NCBI RefSeq assembly: GCF_001649575.2
Contig: NC_051433.1
Span: 21,155,448 to 21,219,447 of the forward strand
DNA length: 64,000 bases
Source of the DNA: Kryptolebias marmoratus
Lineage: Eukaryota; Chordata; Actinopteri; Cyprinodontiformes; Rivulidae
Direction: 5' to 3'
A model generated the notes under the pieces. That model was not told where the DNA came from and searched no databases. It worked only from the letters and a program-made list of their open reading frames with translations. Positions 54,101 to 59,278 of this stretch are shown piece by piece. The position numbers and the translations under genes are program-made. The number at the start of each line of letters is the position of its first letter. Position 1 is the stretch's first letter.

Positions 54101-54555
54101 TACAATTAATATAAAAGACTAGATCAGAAAAATACAAGCTGCACTTAACATTTTCCAACATTCAGACAGGGCCGATTAGTGAAGCTTTTTCTTCTGAAAG
54201 CTCCTATCGAATAACTATAATTTTGAACAACACTTGTTACATAACTTGTATAATTACAGTTATTACAAGTGGAGGCTGCGCCGGTATAAATATCACCCCT
54301 GTACTGTCACAATGTTGGACTGTGGCTCTAACAGCACTCTGCTCTGACACATGCTAACATGCTAGCTTCTGCAACTACAAAAATAAACCCTGCGACAACG
54401 GAGGCACGCCACCACACCGCGCCTGCGTCAGACAAAGACTGTAATGTAACAAACATGAAGTGCTCTGCTACCTTTAATTTGTCGAGAAGGATTTGTTTCG
54501 AAGCTACTGTCCTTAGTCCTCTTGCAGCAGCTTGGGATGCCATGGATGCCGCCAT
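1172..54555 (-). CDS. suclg2: Succinyl-CoA synthetase, GDP-forming, beta subunit, mitochondrial (partial: exons 1-9, 3' exons off the left edge)
   Basis: The product pairs with the SUCLG1 alpha subunit in the mitochondrial matrix and interconverts succinyl-CoA + GDP + Pi with succinate + CoA + GTP, a TCA-cycle step. Nine exons join in frame: 54555-54472, 34143-34002, 14315-14216, 13194-13104, 12545-12393, 9950-9861, 8454-8358, 2625-2464 and 1314-1172 (1062 nt, 354 codons). All introns seen have GT..AG ends and matching phases. Residues 1 to ~36 are an Ala/Arg-rich presequence. The ATP-grasp domain follows, with the glycine-rich [13 protein letters not shown] loop (84-96). Asn243 (EVNPF) and Asp257 (CFDAK) are 14 residues apart, as are the metal-binding Asn/Asp of E. 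coli SucC. The CoA-ligase domain begins near [11 protein letters not shown] (308-318). [15 protein letters not shown] and [18 protein letters not shown] identify SUCLG2 rather than the ATP-specific paralogue SUCLA2. About 75-80 C-terminal residues are missing only because the window ends. No stop or frameshift interrupts it. Confidence 0.97.
1315..2463 (-). other. suclg2 intron 8
   Basis: 1149 bp with GT..AG ends. No repeat was recognised. The stretch at about 1760-2120 has more balanced base composition and several CpGs; it holds no open frame of note. Confidence 0.9.
2464..2625 (-). CDS. suclg2: suclg2 exon 8 (residues 253-306 plus first base of 307, metal-binding Asp257)
   Basis: 162 nt. 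The acceptor is CTTTTCCTAG before 2625 and the donor is TTCG|GTATGG at 2463-2462. It encodes [20 protein letters not shown], then a variable acidic linker ([15 protein letters not shown]) and [13 protein letters not shown]. Asp257 of FDAK is the second metal ligand. The exon spans the junction from the ATP-grasp domain into the CoA-ligase domain. Confidence 0.97.
3146..3545. repeat. Dispersed nonautonomous DNA element, copy 1
   Basis: Begins TAGTTCAGATCTTTTGAAGTG and GGGCTCTGTGG, and near its other end has GCAGCCCCACTTA, whose reverse complement matches the AAGTGGGGCTG of the start. The inverted ends suggest a DNA transposon derivative. A second copy of the left end is at 28976. It resembles a repeat I have seen across teleosts, but I cannot name the family. 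Confidence 0.55.
3575..4098. mobile_element. MITE-like element with ~28-bp terminal inverted repeats
   Basis: The left end TACCGTATTTTCCGGACTAT is mirrored by the right end, which on the opposite strand reads GCTGTATTTTCCGCACTAT. The AAGGCGCAC-type sequence just inside each end is also inverted and recurs internally (near 3640, 3990 and 4050). At about 520 bp with no transposase it is a nonautonomous DNA transposon. I could not find a convincing target-site duplication, so the exact ends are uncertain. The frame inside it (3736-3957) is not a gene. Confidence 0.7.
5377..5399. repeat. (AAC)n microsatellite
   Basis: Near-perfect AAC triplets running into an A-tract. Confidence 0.9.
6236..6570 (+). 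mobile_element. tRNA-derived SINE, AFC-like
   Basis: Starts GGGCGGCTGTGGCTCAGTGG with a pol III A box (TGGCTCAGTGGT, 6245-6256) and a B box (GGTTCGATTCC, 6286-6296). The tail domain contains GGCGCTTTGAGTGGCC and GGCGCTATAAAAGCACAGTC followed by CATTTAACATTTACC. This layout matches the AFC-type SINEs of cichlids and other percomorphs as I remember them. The middle is diverged and contains an insertion relative to that remembered form, so it is an old copy. It is antisense to suclg2. Confidence 0.75.
8292..8325. repeat. (AC)n microsatellite next to exon 7 donor
   Basis: AC dinucleotides with one interruption. On the transcribed strand it is a UG repeat starting about 30 nt after the exon 7 splice donor. 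Confidence 0.95.
8358..8454 (-). CDS. suclg2: suclg2 exon 7 (residues 221-252, metal-binding Asn243)
   Basis: 97 nt, phase 0 in and phase 1 out. The acceptor is GACTTTGCAG before 8454 and the donor is CAAG|GTACTG at 8357-8356. It encodes [20 protein letters not shown] then [12 protein letters not shown]. Asn243 in EVNPF corresponds to the Mg2+-coordinating Asn of bacterial SucC. A CA/TG microsatellite begins about 30 bases beyond the donor. Confidence 0.97.
8455..9860 (-). other. suclg2 intron 6
   Basis: 1406 bp, AT-rich, with A-runs near 8930-8944. No repeat family, RNA gene or coding potential was recognised. Confidence 0.9.
9861..9950 (-). CDS. suclg2: suclg2 exon 6 (residues 191-220)
   Basis: 90 nt, phase 0 at both ends. 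The acceptor is TTTCTTCCAG before 9950 and the donor is CAG|GTAATG at 9860-9859. It encodes [20 protein letters not shown] then [10 protein letters not shown], matching the IDIFEGI..Q..RMAENLGF block of vertebrate SUCLG2. The acidic helix belongs to the ATP-grasp domain. Confidence 0.97.
9951..12392 (-). other. suclg2 intron 5
   Basis: 2442 bp. A short stretch at about 10640-10700 faintly resembles the end of a hAT-type element. Otherwise it is unremarkable AT-rich sequence. Confidence 0.9.
12393..12545 (-). CDS. suclg2: suclg2 exon 5 (residues 140-190)
   Basis: 153 nt, phase 0 at both ends. The acceptor is CATGTCCAG before 12545 and the donor is AAG|GTATAT at 12392-12391. It encodes [20 protein letters not shown], then the signature [18 protein letters not shown] and LIFK. 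This is the most conserved block of SUCLG2 in the window and lies in the second half of the ATP-grasp fold. Confidence 0.98.
12546..13103 (-). other. suclg2 intron 4
   Basis: 558 bp. Open frames on both strands here are short and overlap each other; I see nothing functional beyond the splice sites. Confidence 0.9.
13104..13194 (-). CDS. suclg2: suclg2 exon 4 (residues 109-139)
   Basis: 91 nt. The acceptor is CTTCTTCAG before 13194 and the donor is ACG|GTAAGC at 13103-13102, leaving phase 0. It encodes [20 protein letters not shown] then [10 protein letters not shown], within the ATP-grasp domain. [11 protein letters not shown] is a conserved SUCLG2 segment. Confidence 0.96.
13195..14215 (-). 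other. suclg2 intron 3
   Basis: 1021 bp with a long T/A low-complexity tract (about 13628-13678) and smaller A-runs near 13849 and 14032. No repeat family was recognised. Confidence 0.9.
14216..14315 (-). CDS. suclg2: suclg2 exon 3 (residues 76-109, ATP-grasp nucleotide loop)
   Basis: 100 nt. The acceptor is CCCTTTTCAG before 14315 and the donor is AAGGA|GTAAGT at 14215-14214. It encodes [20 protein letters not shown] followed by [12 protein letters not shown]. The basic glycine-rich stretch is the nucleotide-phosphate-binding loop of the ATP-grasp fold in succinyl-CoA synthetase beta subunits. Codon 109 is split GA|T (Asp) with exon 4, giving the family's TKDP junction. Confidence 0.97.
15127..15169. 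repeat. (TA)n microsatellite
   Basis: About 21 uninterrupted TA units in intron 2. Confidence 0.95.
24241..24252. repeat. G12 homopolymer
   Basis: Twelve consecutive G on the plus strand in an AT-rich context. Confidence 0.9.
28976..29190. repeat. Dispersed nonautonomous DNA element, copy 2 (left part)
   Basis: TAGTTCAAATCTTTTGAAGT and GGGGTTCTGTGGAACAGGT match the start of the 3146 element with few substitutions. The similarity continues through the TTACCTGTTGT segment and then fades. It is in the same orientation as copy 1. Confidence 0.55.
29698..29808 (-). repeat. Tail fragment of dispersed teleost repeat
   Basis: Contains CCATCCATCAATTCATTTTA, then TCCAGGTCGCGGGGAC, then CAGGGTACACCCTGGACAGG. 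It reads as the reverse complement of the 3' part of the repeat at 58914-59278 (CCTGTCCATGGTGTACCCCG there). Confidence 0.6.
31568..31586. repeat. Poly(A) run
   Basis: Nineteen consecutive A on the plus strand. No retroposed sequence was recognised upstream. Confidence 0.9.
33754..33835. repeat. 41-bp tandem duplication (two copies)
   Basis: Units 33754-33794 and 33795-33835 both start GGTCATGAAGAGCAAAGCAG and differ at a single base (CATTCAGTG versus CATTCTGTG). The near identity suggests a recent local duplication. Confidence 0.95.
33968..33989. repeat. (TG)11 microsatellite next to exon 2 donor
   Basis: Eleven TG units ending ten bases from the exon 2 splice donor. On the transcribed strand this is a CA repeat. 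Confidence 0.95.
34002..34143 (-). CDS. suclg2: suclg2 exon 2 (residues 29-75 plus first base of codon 76)
   Basis: 142 nt, entered at phase 0 and left at phase 1. The acceptor is TTGTTCCAG just before 34143 and the donor is CTCA|GTGAGT at 34001-34000. It encodes the end of the presequence and the start of the mature enzyme, [15 protein letters not shown], then [17 protein letters not shown], which is nearly identical to the vertebrate SUCLG2 N-terminus. The split codon 76 (A|AT) gives Asn, restoring RLNAKEI with exon 3. A (TG)11 tract lies only ten bases beyond the donor. Confidence 0.97.
35889..35990 (+). repeat. Unassigned short dispersed repeat, copy A
   Basis: Contains TACAGCTCTGTTACTAACTC, then GTGGCTCAGAGGCGTAAC and GGTTGATTCC. 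The last two look like pol III A and B boxes, so a tRNA-related SINE is possible. Related copies lie at 43880-44001 (minus) and 46890-46995. Confidence 0.45.
42450..42590 (+). mobile_element. Tc1/mariner-type transposon 5' end, fragment
   Basis: TACAGTCCTGTGAAAAAGTC followed by CTGAGTCATCCCTTATTTCT and CAAGGAGCCAGAGATT is the layout of a Tc1-like terminal region common in fish, starting at a TA dinucleotide (42450-42451). No transposase follows; similarity fades by about 42590. The family name is not assigned. Confidence 0.55.
42950..43790 (-). mobile_element. Non-LTR retrotransposon (LINE), 5'-truncated, degenerate reverse transcriptase
   Basis: Read on the minus strand this encodes, across several frameshifts, the second half of a LINE reverse transcriptase and its C-terminus. 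The pieces are [20 protein letters not shown] and LMSHTMK (~43690-43760), [20 protein letters not shown] (~43505-43560, the RT block before the catalytic site), [18 protein letters not shown] (~43125-43183) and a terminal HCGDP (~42978-42992) followed by a purine-rich tail. The expected FADD catalytic box is frameshifted (reads FACH), so the copy is dead. This RT type is abundant in teleosts (RTE- or L2-like); I cannot settle the clade. It is in the same orientation as suclg2, inside intron 1. Confidence 0.85.
43880..44001 (-). repeat. Unassigned short dispersed repeat, copy C
   Basis: Reverse strand reads TATAGCTCTGTTACTACCTC, then GGTGGCTCAAAGGTGTAGCA and TTCAACTCCCCATG, aligning with copies A and B. 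Confidence 0.45.
44002..44095 (-). repeat. Tail fragment of dispersed teleost repeat
   Basis: GTCCATTCATTCATTTTCTT followed by CTTTCTGGGTCGCAGGGC matches the same tail as at 29698. It abuts copy C of the short unassigned repeat. Confidence 0.45.
45645..45715 (+). repeat. Fragment of the dispersed family also seen at 58276-58880
   Basis: ATCGCCCACAGCCATGAAAG then GTGGGCTATAAAGCAATTGC and a CTGTGTGTGTG stretch. I remember this as the head region of a teleost repeat whose body includes the CTCATGAACCACTG motif found at 58517. The assignment is from memory only. Confidence 0.35.
45716..45947 (+). mobile_element. hAT-type transposon 5' region with start of a BED-finger transposase (decayed)
   Basis: The stretch opens with GGATGTTCTGATACGAGTAT and GATAC repeats typical of fish hAT ends. 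A plus-strand frame then begins [20 protein letters not shown] (the ATG is at 45867). MSxVW followed by an EE..LA segment is how BED zinc-finger hAT transposases of fish start (MSAVWKYF..EE..LAVCNAC in remembered relatives), but here the finger cysteines are missing and the frame stops at 45947. It is best read as a decayed copy inserted in an older repeat. Confidence 0.4.
46890..46995 (+). repeat. Unassigned short dispersed repeat, copy B
   Basis: Reads TTCAGCTCTGTCACTACTTC, then CAGCTCAGAGGTGTAACAGC and CCCCCCATGCTGC, aligning with copies A and C. Confidence 0.45.
47005..47290 (-). repeat. Antisense copy of the 58276-58880 repeat family
   Basis: The reverse strand carries AGCTACAACTAATTGACGTT, TCAAGATGGCTGCGGCAGCT and GCTATAACTCAGTCAGTTTT, each matching motifs of the block at 58276-58880 (CTACAACTGATTGACATT, GGCTATAACTTAGTCAGTTT). 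Confidence 0.55.
54472..54555 (-). CDS. suclg2: suclg2 exon 1, coding part (residues 1-28, presequence)
   Basis: Twenty-eight codons from the ATG at 54555 to a donor at 54471-54470 (AAG|GTAGCA), phase 0. The peptide starts [20 protein letters not shown], rich in Ala, Ser and Arg and free of acidic residues until the Asp of LLDKLK, as expected for a mitochondrial targeting sequence. The first ATG is preferred because it has A at -3 and G at +4. The in-frame ATG at 54543 has T at -3, and the open frame upstream of 54555 contains no ATG. The presequence is not conserved in sequence between fish and mammals, so this exon rests on position, frame, splice donor and composition rather than on direct similarity. 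Confidence 0.88.
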
Positions 54556-54720
54556 GTTGACACGCAAGAGCAAAGAGAGATGTCGTAGTACGTTTGCGGC
54601 CGTTCATAGGTCAACAGCAAGAAGGGGGCGGTGCTTCAGAGGAGACACCCACGGAGTGTTGTGGAGTCCGGTGGTTCGGGATCCCACTGTGGGTCGTAAA
54701 ACACCTAAACACGGGTCCTA
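54556..54720 (-). promoter_or_regulatory. suclg2 core promoter / 5' UTR region, CpG-containing and TATA-less
   Basis: Immediately upstream of the start codon the DNA is richer in G+C and CpG than its surroundings. It has a GC box (GGGGGCGGTGC, 54624-54634 on the plus strand), a TGACCT nuclear-receptor half-site (read on the minus strand near 54608-54613), and a pyrimidine-rich stretch (TCTCTCTTTGCTCTT on the minus strand) that could be the initiator. No TATA box is seen. The ATG sits in ACATGGCGGC, which resembles a YY1 site. This fits a housekeeping mitochondrial-enzyme promoter. The exact transcription start is not determinable from sequence. Confidence 0.55.
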
Positions 54721-55990
54721 AGACGTGCTATAGAAATAAAAGTTAGATTTTAAATGACTGATATTGGCAGATTTCTTACTTAAATATTAAAATAAATTAA
54801 AAGTGGTCATAGATTGATAAAATAGTGTATTTATTACTGAGATTCTTTGTGTCCAGTTAGTGACTTGGACTCAGAAGTTGAGATATTTCTGACCTACAAT
54901 AATCTCAAAATCCAAAATGTTTCACTCAGCCTGAGAAGTTATAATAGCATAATTGTATTTCTTACTGTTCTTTGGTTGTATTTAAGTAACTCACACATAA
55001 CAATGCCCAATCACAATTAGTAAACGTGTTGCTTTAGTAAGCTTAGTTTTTCAAGAAACTGAATAAGTAGGGTTTTCCAAACATCATCTCATGGTGCAGT
55101 TTTAATTTCAGATCTAGTTTGGTTCAACTCCCACAACTGACCATATAACAATTTCATGTTCATTTAAACAGTATTTCCACATTCAATCAGTAACAGCTGC
55201 AAAACCAAAAGTAAAAACCAGGTATTGATATTAGACACTCAGGGGAAAAAAATTGGAATAGTCTTTGTCCTCATTGTCAAAAGTTGTGTAAAATCCCCAC
55301 ACATACACAGTCATGAATTCACATATTAAACCAGTCTCATTAAAAATTGTAAATTAGGCTGCAGTAAGCACTCCAATGGTAATCAGCCAAAAACCACTGA
55401 TGTTCCTTAAATGGTTCTAAAAACCTTTTCAGCTGTAAATTTACCCAACAGAATTCAGAAGTCATAGTTGTACTTAGTAGTCTCTTTAGAGGATTTGTTG
55501 TGCTGGGCAACCAGTAAAAAAATCTCCTGCATTATTATTTCACTTTTTTACTTTTACATTTTTTTATTGCTTAAGGAAAAACAACCAAAATTGCATATAT
55601 GACATGCTTTGCCATTTTATTTATACAACAAGTAAAACCTTTCAACTCATGCACATCCAAGATGAGAGCGATTTTACTGTTAAATTAATGATGTGATAAA
55701 AAAAATTAAACTAAATGTATTTGAAATTCAGAGACAATCATGTTTCTCTGGAGAGACATGGGTAGGTTGACTGACGGACACAACTGCAACTCAAGTTTCT
55801 ATTTTTTTTACAAAGAAGAAGAAATAAACAAACATGAGTTTTATTTTCATTTTTAATGCAATTTAGAACAATGAATTGCAATTTAAATAATGTTAAATTA
55901 TAAAACAATACAATTTGTATATAAAGCAAGGCATTCTAAAAGGGTAACTTGCAGATTTCTTCCCTTATTAGGTATATTTATTAGTAGTAA

Positions 55991-55991
<1 letters not shown>

Positions 55992-56046
<55 letters not shown>
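55992..56046. repeat. (TAA)n microsatellite
   Basis: About 18 uninterrupted TAA/AAT triplets. Confidence 0.95.
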
Positions 56047-58275
56047 TCTCTTAAATTACCAATAAAAAAGGCAACACATCTAAAATAAAAAAATAAAACT
56101 TGACATTTTTCAACTGAATTCATTTTATGTGAATTCAGTTGTGAGAAACAGGTTTAGTTTTATTTTTTGTTTTGTGTGTTTGATTTGAATTGCAGCGACA
56201 TAAAAATGTAATGTAATGTCATGGTTTGAGAATGGATAGATTGTGCATGTTTATCTATGGCCTTGAAGGGAAAAAAATCCACAGCATCTGGAATTTTCCA
56301 TCTATACTTTCAGAAATGCCTTTTGCCTGATGGGCAGTCAGCGTTTTTATTGAGAAACAAAAAACCTTTCTGTTTCTGCAAAATATATATGTTTTATATT
56401 TGTCATTAAGTTTTGAATTAAGTGTTCAAATTGTTCATTTTGATTATTTAATCAATTTACATGAAGTAAGCACACACTAAAAGGCCCACCGTGGATGTTG
56501 GATGCTGGAGCCACTCTGGCTCCATCCATCGTGTGACCTTGTGTCCAGGACAAACAATCCCTGTGCTCAGCTGAAAGGTGTTGGTAGGGAGTCGAGTTAG
56601 AGAGCGTGGGATGTGTGAGCTGATCTCGACTGAATAGCTAAATAGCCCACTCACGTAGGCCTCCAGAGCCCTCATTACATGCTGCATCTTGAAAGGGCAG
56701 AGAGGGCAAACCGATCATAAAGAGCAGTGATTATGACAGAGGGAGAGAAAGATACTTGCTAAGAAACCATCAGTGTCAGCAGGATGCAGCGGACAAGACA
56801 GAGGGGAGGAGACCATGATGAACAGCCACAGCCTGGACTTTTTTTTCACCAAACCCTAATATGCTCAAATAACTAAGTCTACATAATAAAACCTCTCAAA
56901 AACTTTGCCCCAGTGGGAACCACTGTAATGTCAACATGGGAGAGAATTTGCCTCATGTTTATTTGATCCTTTTTTCCCTCTCTCTCTCTCTTAACCCCTT
57001 TCTTTTGGGTGAGAGCTTTTGATAGTCAGTGATCCATATTCCACACAGCAAAATATTCTTTGGTTGCAAGCCAGTTTAACATAATCACAGCAAGAGCACA
57101 AATGAAGTGAAGAGCACTGCACTGGCTTAACATTCCAGCATGTTAACAAATCCTGTTGAATGCATAAACTGCAGCCCTGCCTCGGTGTGTCAGTGACGGG
57201 TAGTAAGCTCAACGTAAAAATGAAAAATCACTATGAGCCCAAGCCAAGCAGAATCGCCAGTGGATGATTCATTTGAAGCTTTCCAAGGTTTTGTTTCTTT
57301 TCTCTCCACAGTATATCCACTTTCTCTGTCTTTCTGGGTTGTTGTTTTTTTTCATTTTTGTGTGTGTGTGTGTCAGTAGGAACTTTTTTTTCTTGTTAAT
57401 GGAATGTATATTCAGAACTGTTAACATAACAATGTGCTAACTATTTTTTTTTTACAAAAATGTCTTGTCTCGTAGACCGTGAAATTGTGCTTTTTGTTTG
57501 CAGTGACAGTGTTAACAACCACTTCATTATTCCAACAACAAAATGCAGCCCTCTCCTCTGCATAAATGTTCCATAATGTATGAAAAAATTGAATAAGAAT
57601 TGGTGTAATTTTCTATTTTTTGATACTATTTTAAATTTACCATTTCCCCCACTCTCAGGCTCTACAACTGTGTTTTGCATGTTCAAAGTGTGGGTTGGGG
57701 CTTCCCAATCCTTATGTGTTTTAGGTGGAAGGCAAAAGGGAGGGGGCTGTCTGGTCCCTCAAGCAGACATTTTGCTTAAAGAAGCTGCTTGAGTGCACCA
57801 ATGTCCACTCATCAGTCACCTCCCTCGATACAAGTACGTTCTGATTTCTTTAGTTTATTGTCCGAATATTTGCCTAGCCTTCCATGGTATGTGAACATCC
57901 ATGTATTTTATCAGTTCTTCTTTATGCTTTAGATTTGTTATTAAATGTATGGTCTTGAGCCTGTCTCCTGTGTGCCTGCATTTGGGTTCATCCACCACTA
58001 TAACAGTTGTACATGATATATTGTATATAGGCATACTGAACTAACATCTGTTTACATAAAGTGAATCACTGACAACTGATGGCGAAGGAGTGTCCCATTC
58101 AGTAGTTGAGTGTTTAAACTGCTAGTTCTTGTGGCTTTGAATCAAGGGGTAGGGGTTAGGTGTAACACTAAACTGAACATGAGCTTAGTTAGTCTTCTGA
58201 TAAACGCCTTTTTCGAAGAAGAGTAATTGCATTTGTCCATTATGCCCACCACAGAAAGGCAAAGACTGGCAATAA

Positions 58276-58880
58276 TTGGCTGTACAACTACAACTGATTA
58301 ACATTTGTTGTCAGCATGATTCAAATGGCTACCACAGCCAACTGAACTTAAAAAAACTGGCTATAACTTTAATAAATCTTCAGCTAAACTTTGGTGTGTT
58401 AGTAGCTGAGTCATCACCAACACATATTCTGAGCACTAACAGATCTAAAGATGTTTGTTTAAAATTTGGCCAGAAAATTGTTTGGAATCAACTCCATTTT
58501 TCTGCTAGCAAAACATCTCATGAACCACTGAATAGATTTTAATGAAACTTTCAGTAAATATTTATTATATGTACATCTACAACTGATTGACATTTAGAGC
58601 CAACTCAGCTCAAGATATCCACCACAGGCAACTGACCCTACAAAACACAAAAATAACTTTAACCCAATCAATTTTGTAGATACTGTGTTAAAATTTGATG
58701 TCATAGTAGCTGAGAGTCATCCCCAATACGTCCCACAAATACTACTTATTGCACCCACTGGCTAATTGACATTAGCAAACCTAAACTTGGCTATAACTTA
58801 GTCAGTTTTTGCAGATATTGAGCTAAAATTGCATGTGGAAGTCATTCACAACATATATTCTGAGTGTGACACCTTTCAAT
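58276..58880 (+). repeat. Dispersed repeat with three diverged internal units
   Basis: Three related segments (about 58280-58435, 58570-58735 and 58750-58870) share, in order, CTACAACTGATT(A/G)ACATT or its remnant, an AACTGA..CTA segment, GGCTATAACTT-like sequence, a CAG(C/T)TAAA or GAGCTAAAAT segment and AGTCATTCACAACATATATT or a variant of it. Between units 1 and 2 is CTCATGAACCACTGAATAGA. It is a recognisable teleost repeat, but I cannot name its class. The frame 58276-58542 is part of it and not a gene. Confidence 0.6.
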
Positions 58881-58913
58881 ATTGCACAAGATTGTGCATA
58901 ACATTATCTTAAA

Positions 58914-59278
58914 GGGGAGGCGGCATTATGGAGCAGTGGTTAGAGCCGTCACCTCCCAGCAAGAAAGTTGCAGGATCACCTCTTGGCCTGGGGCCTTTCT
59001 GGGTATAATTTGCATGTTCTCCCTGTGCATGTGTGGGTTTACTCCTGGTTCTCTGGTTTCCTCCCACTGAACAAAAAATATACATGTTAGGTTAATTGGT
59101 AACTCTAAATTGTCTCTAGTAAAAAGTATGAATGCTTGTTTGTCTCTATGTGGCCCTATGACGAACTTGTAACCTGTCCATGGTGTACCCCGTCTCTCAC
59201 ACAGTGATTGCTGGAGATAGGCACCAGCTTCCTGTGGCCTGGATTCGAGAAGCAGGTAAAGGAAGAGGATGGGTGGAA
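58914..59278 (+). repeat. ~360-bp dispersed teleost repeat
   Basis: Runs from GGGGAGGCGGCATTATGGAG, with CAGTGGTTAGAGCCGTCACC, via TTTGCATGTTCTCCCTGTG, TTAGGTTAATTGGTAACTCT and AACCTGTCCATGGTGTACCC to AGGATGGGTGGA. I recognise the layout as a very common fish repeat. Whether it belongs to a SINE or is the untranslated tail of a larger element I cannot tell. It is diverged and hence old. Confidence 0.65.

Larger units (their letters stand above)
34144..54471 (-). other. suclg2 intron 1 (20.3 kb)
   Basis: The largest intron. It carries a Tc1/mariner end (42450-42590), a truncated LINE (42950-43790), three copies of a short unassigned repeat (35889-35990, 43880-44001, 46890-46995), a dispersed-repeat tail (44002-44095), a hAT fragment (45716-45947) and an antisense piece of another family (47005-47290). 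Between repeats lie stretches of complex, TAATTA-containing sequence (48170-48330, 48700-48860, 49150-49420) that could be conserved noncoding elements. No coding exon is supported. Confidence 0.88.

Noticed and set aside
54359..54721. 120-codon plus-strand open frame over the suclg2 promoter
   Set aside because: It is antisense to exon 1 and open because of the local GC content; no independent evidence of coding.
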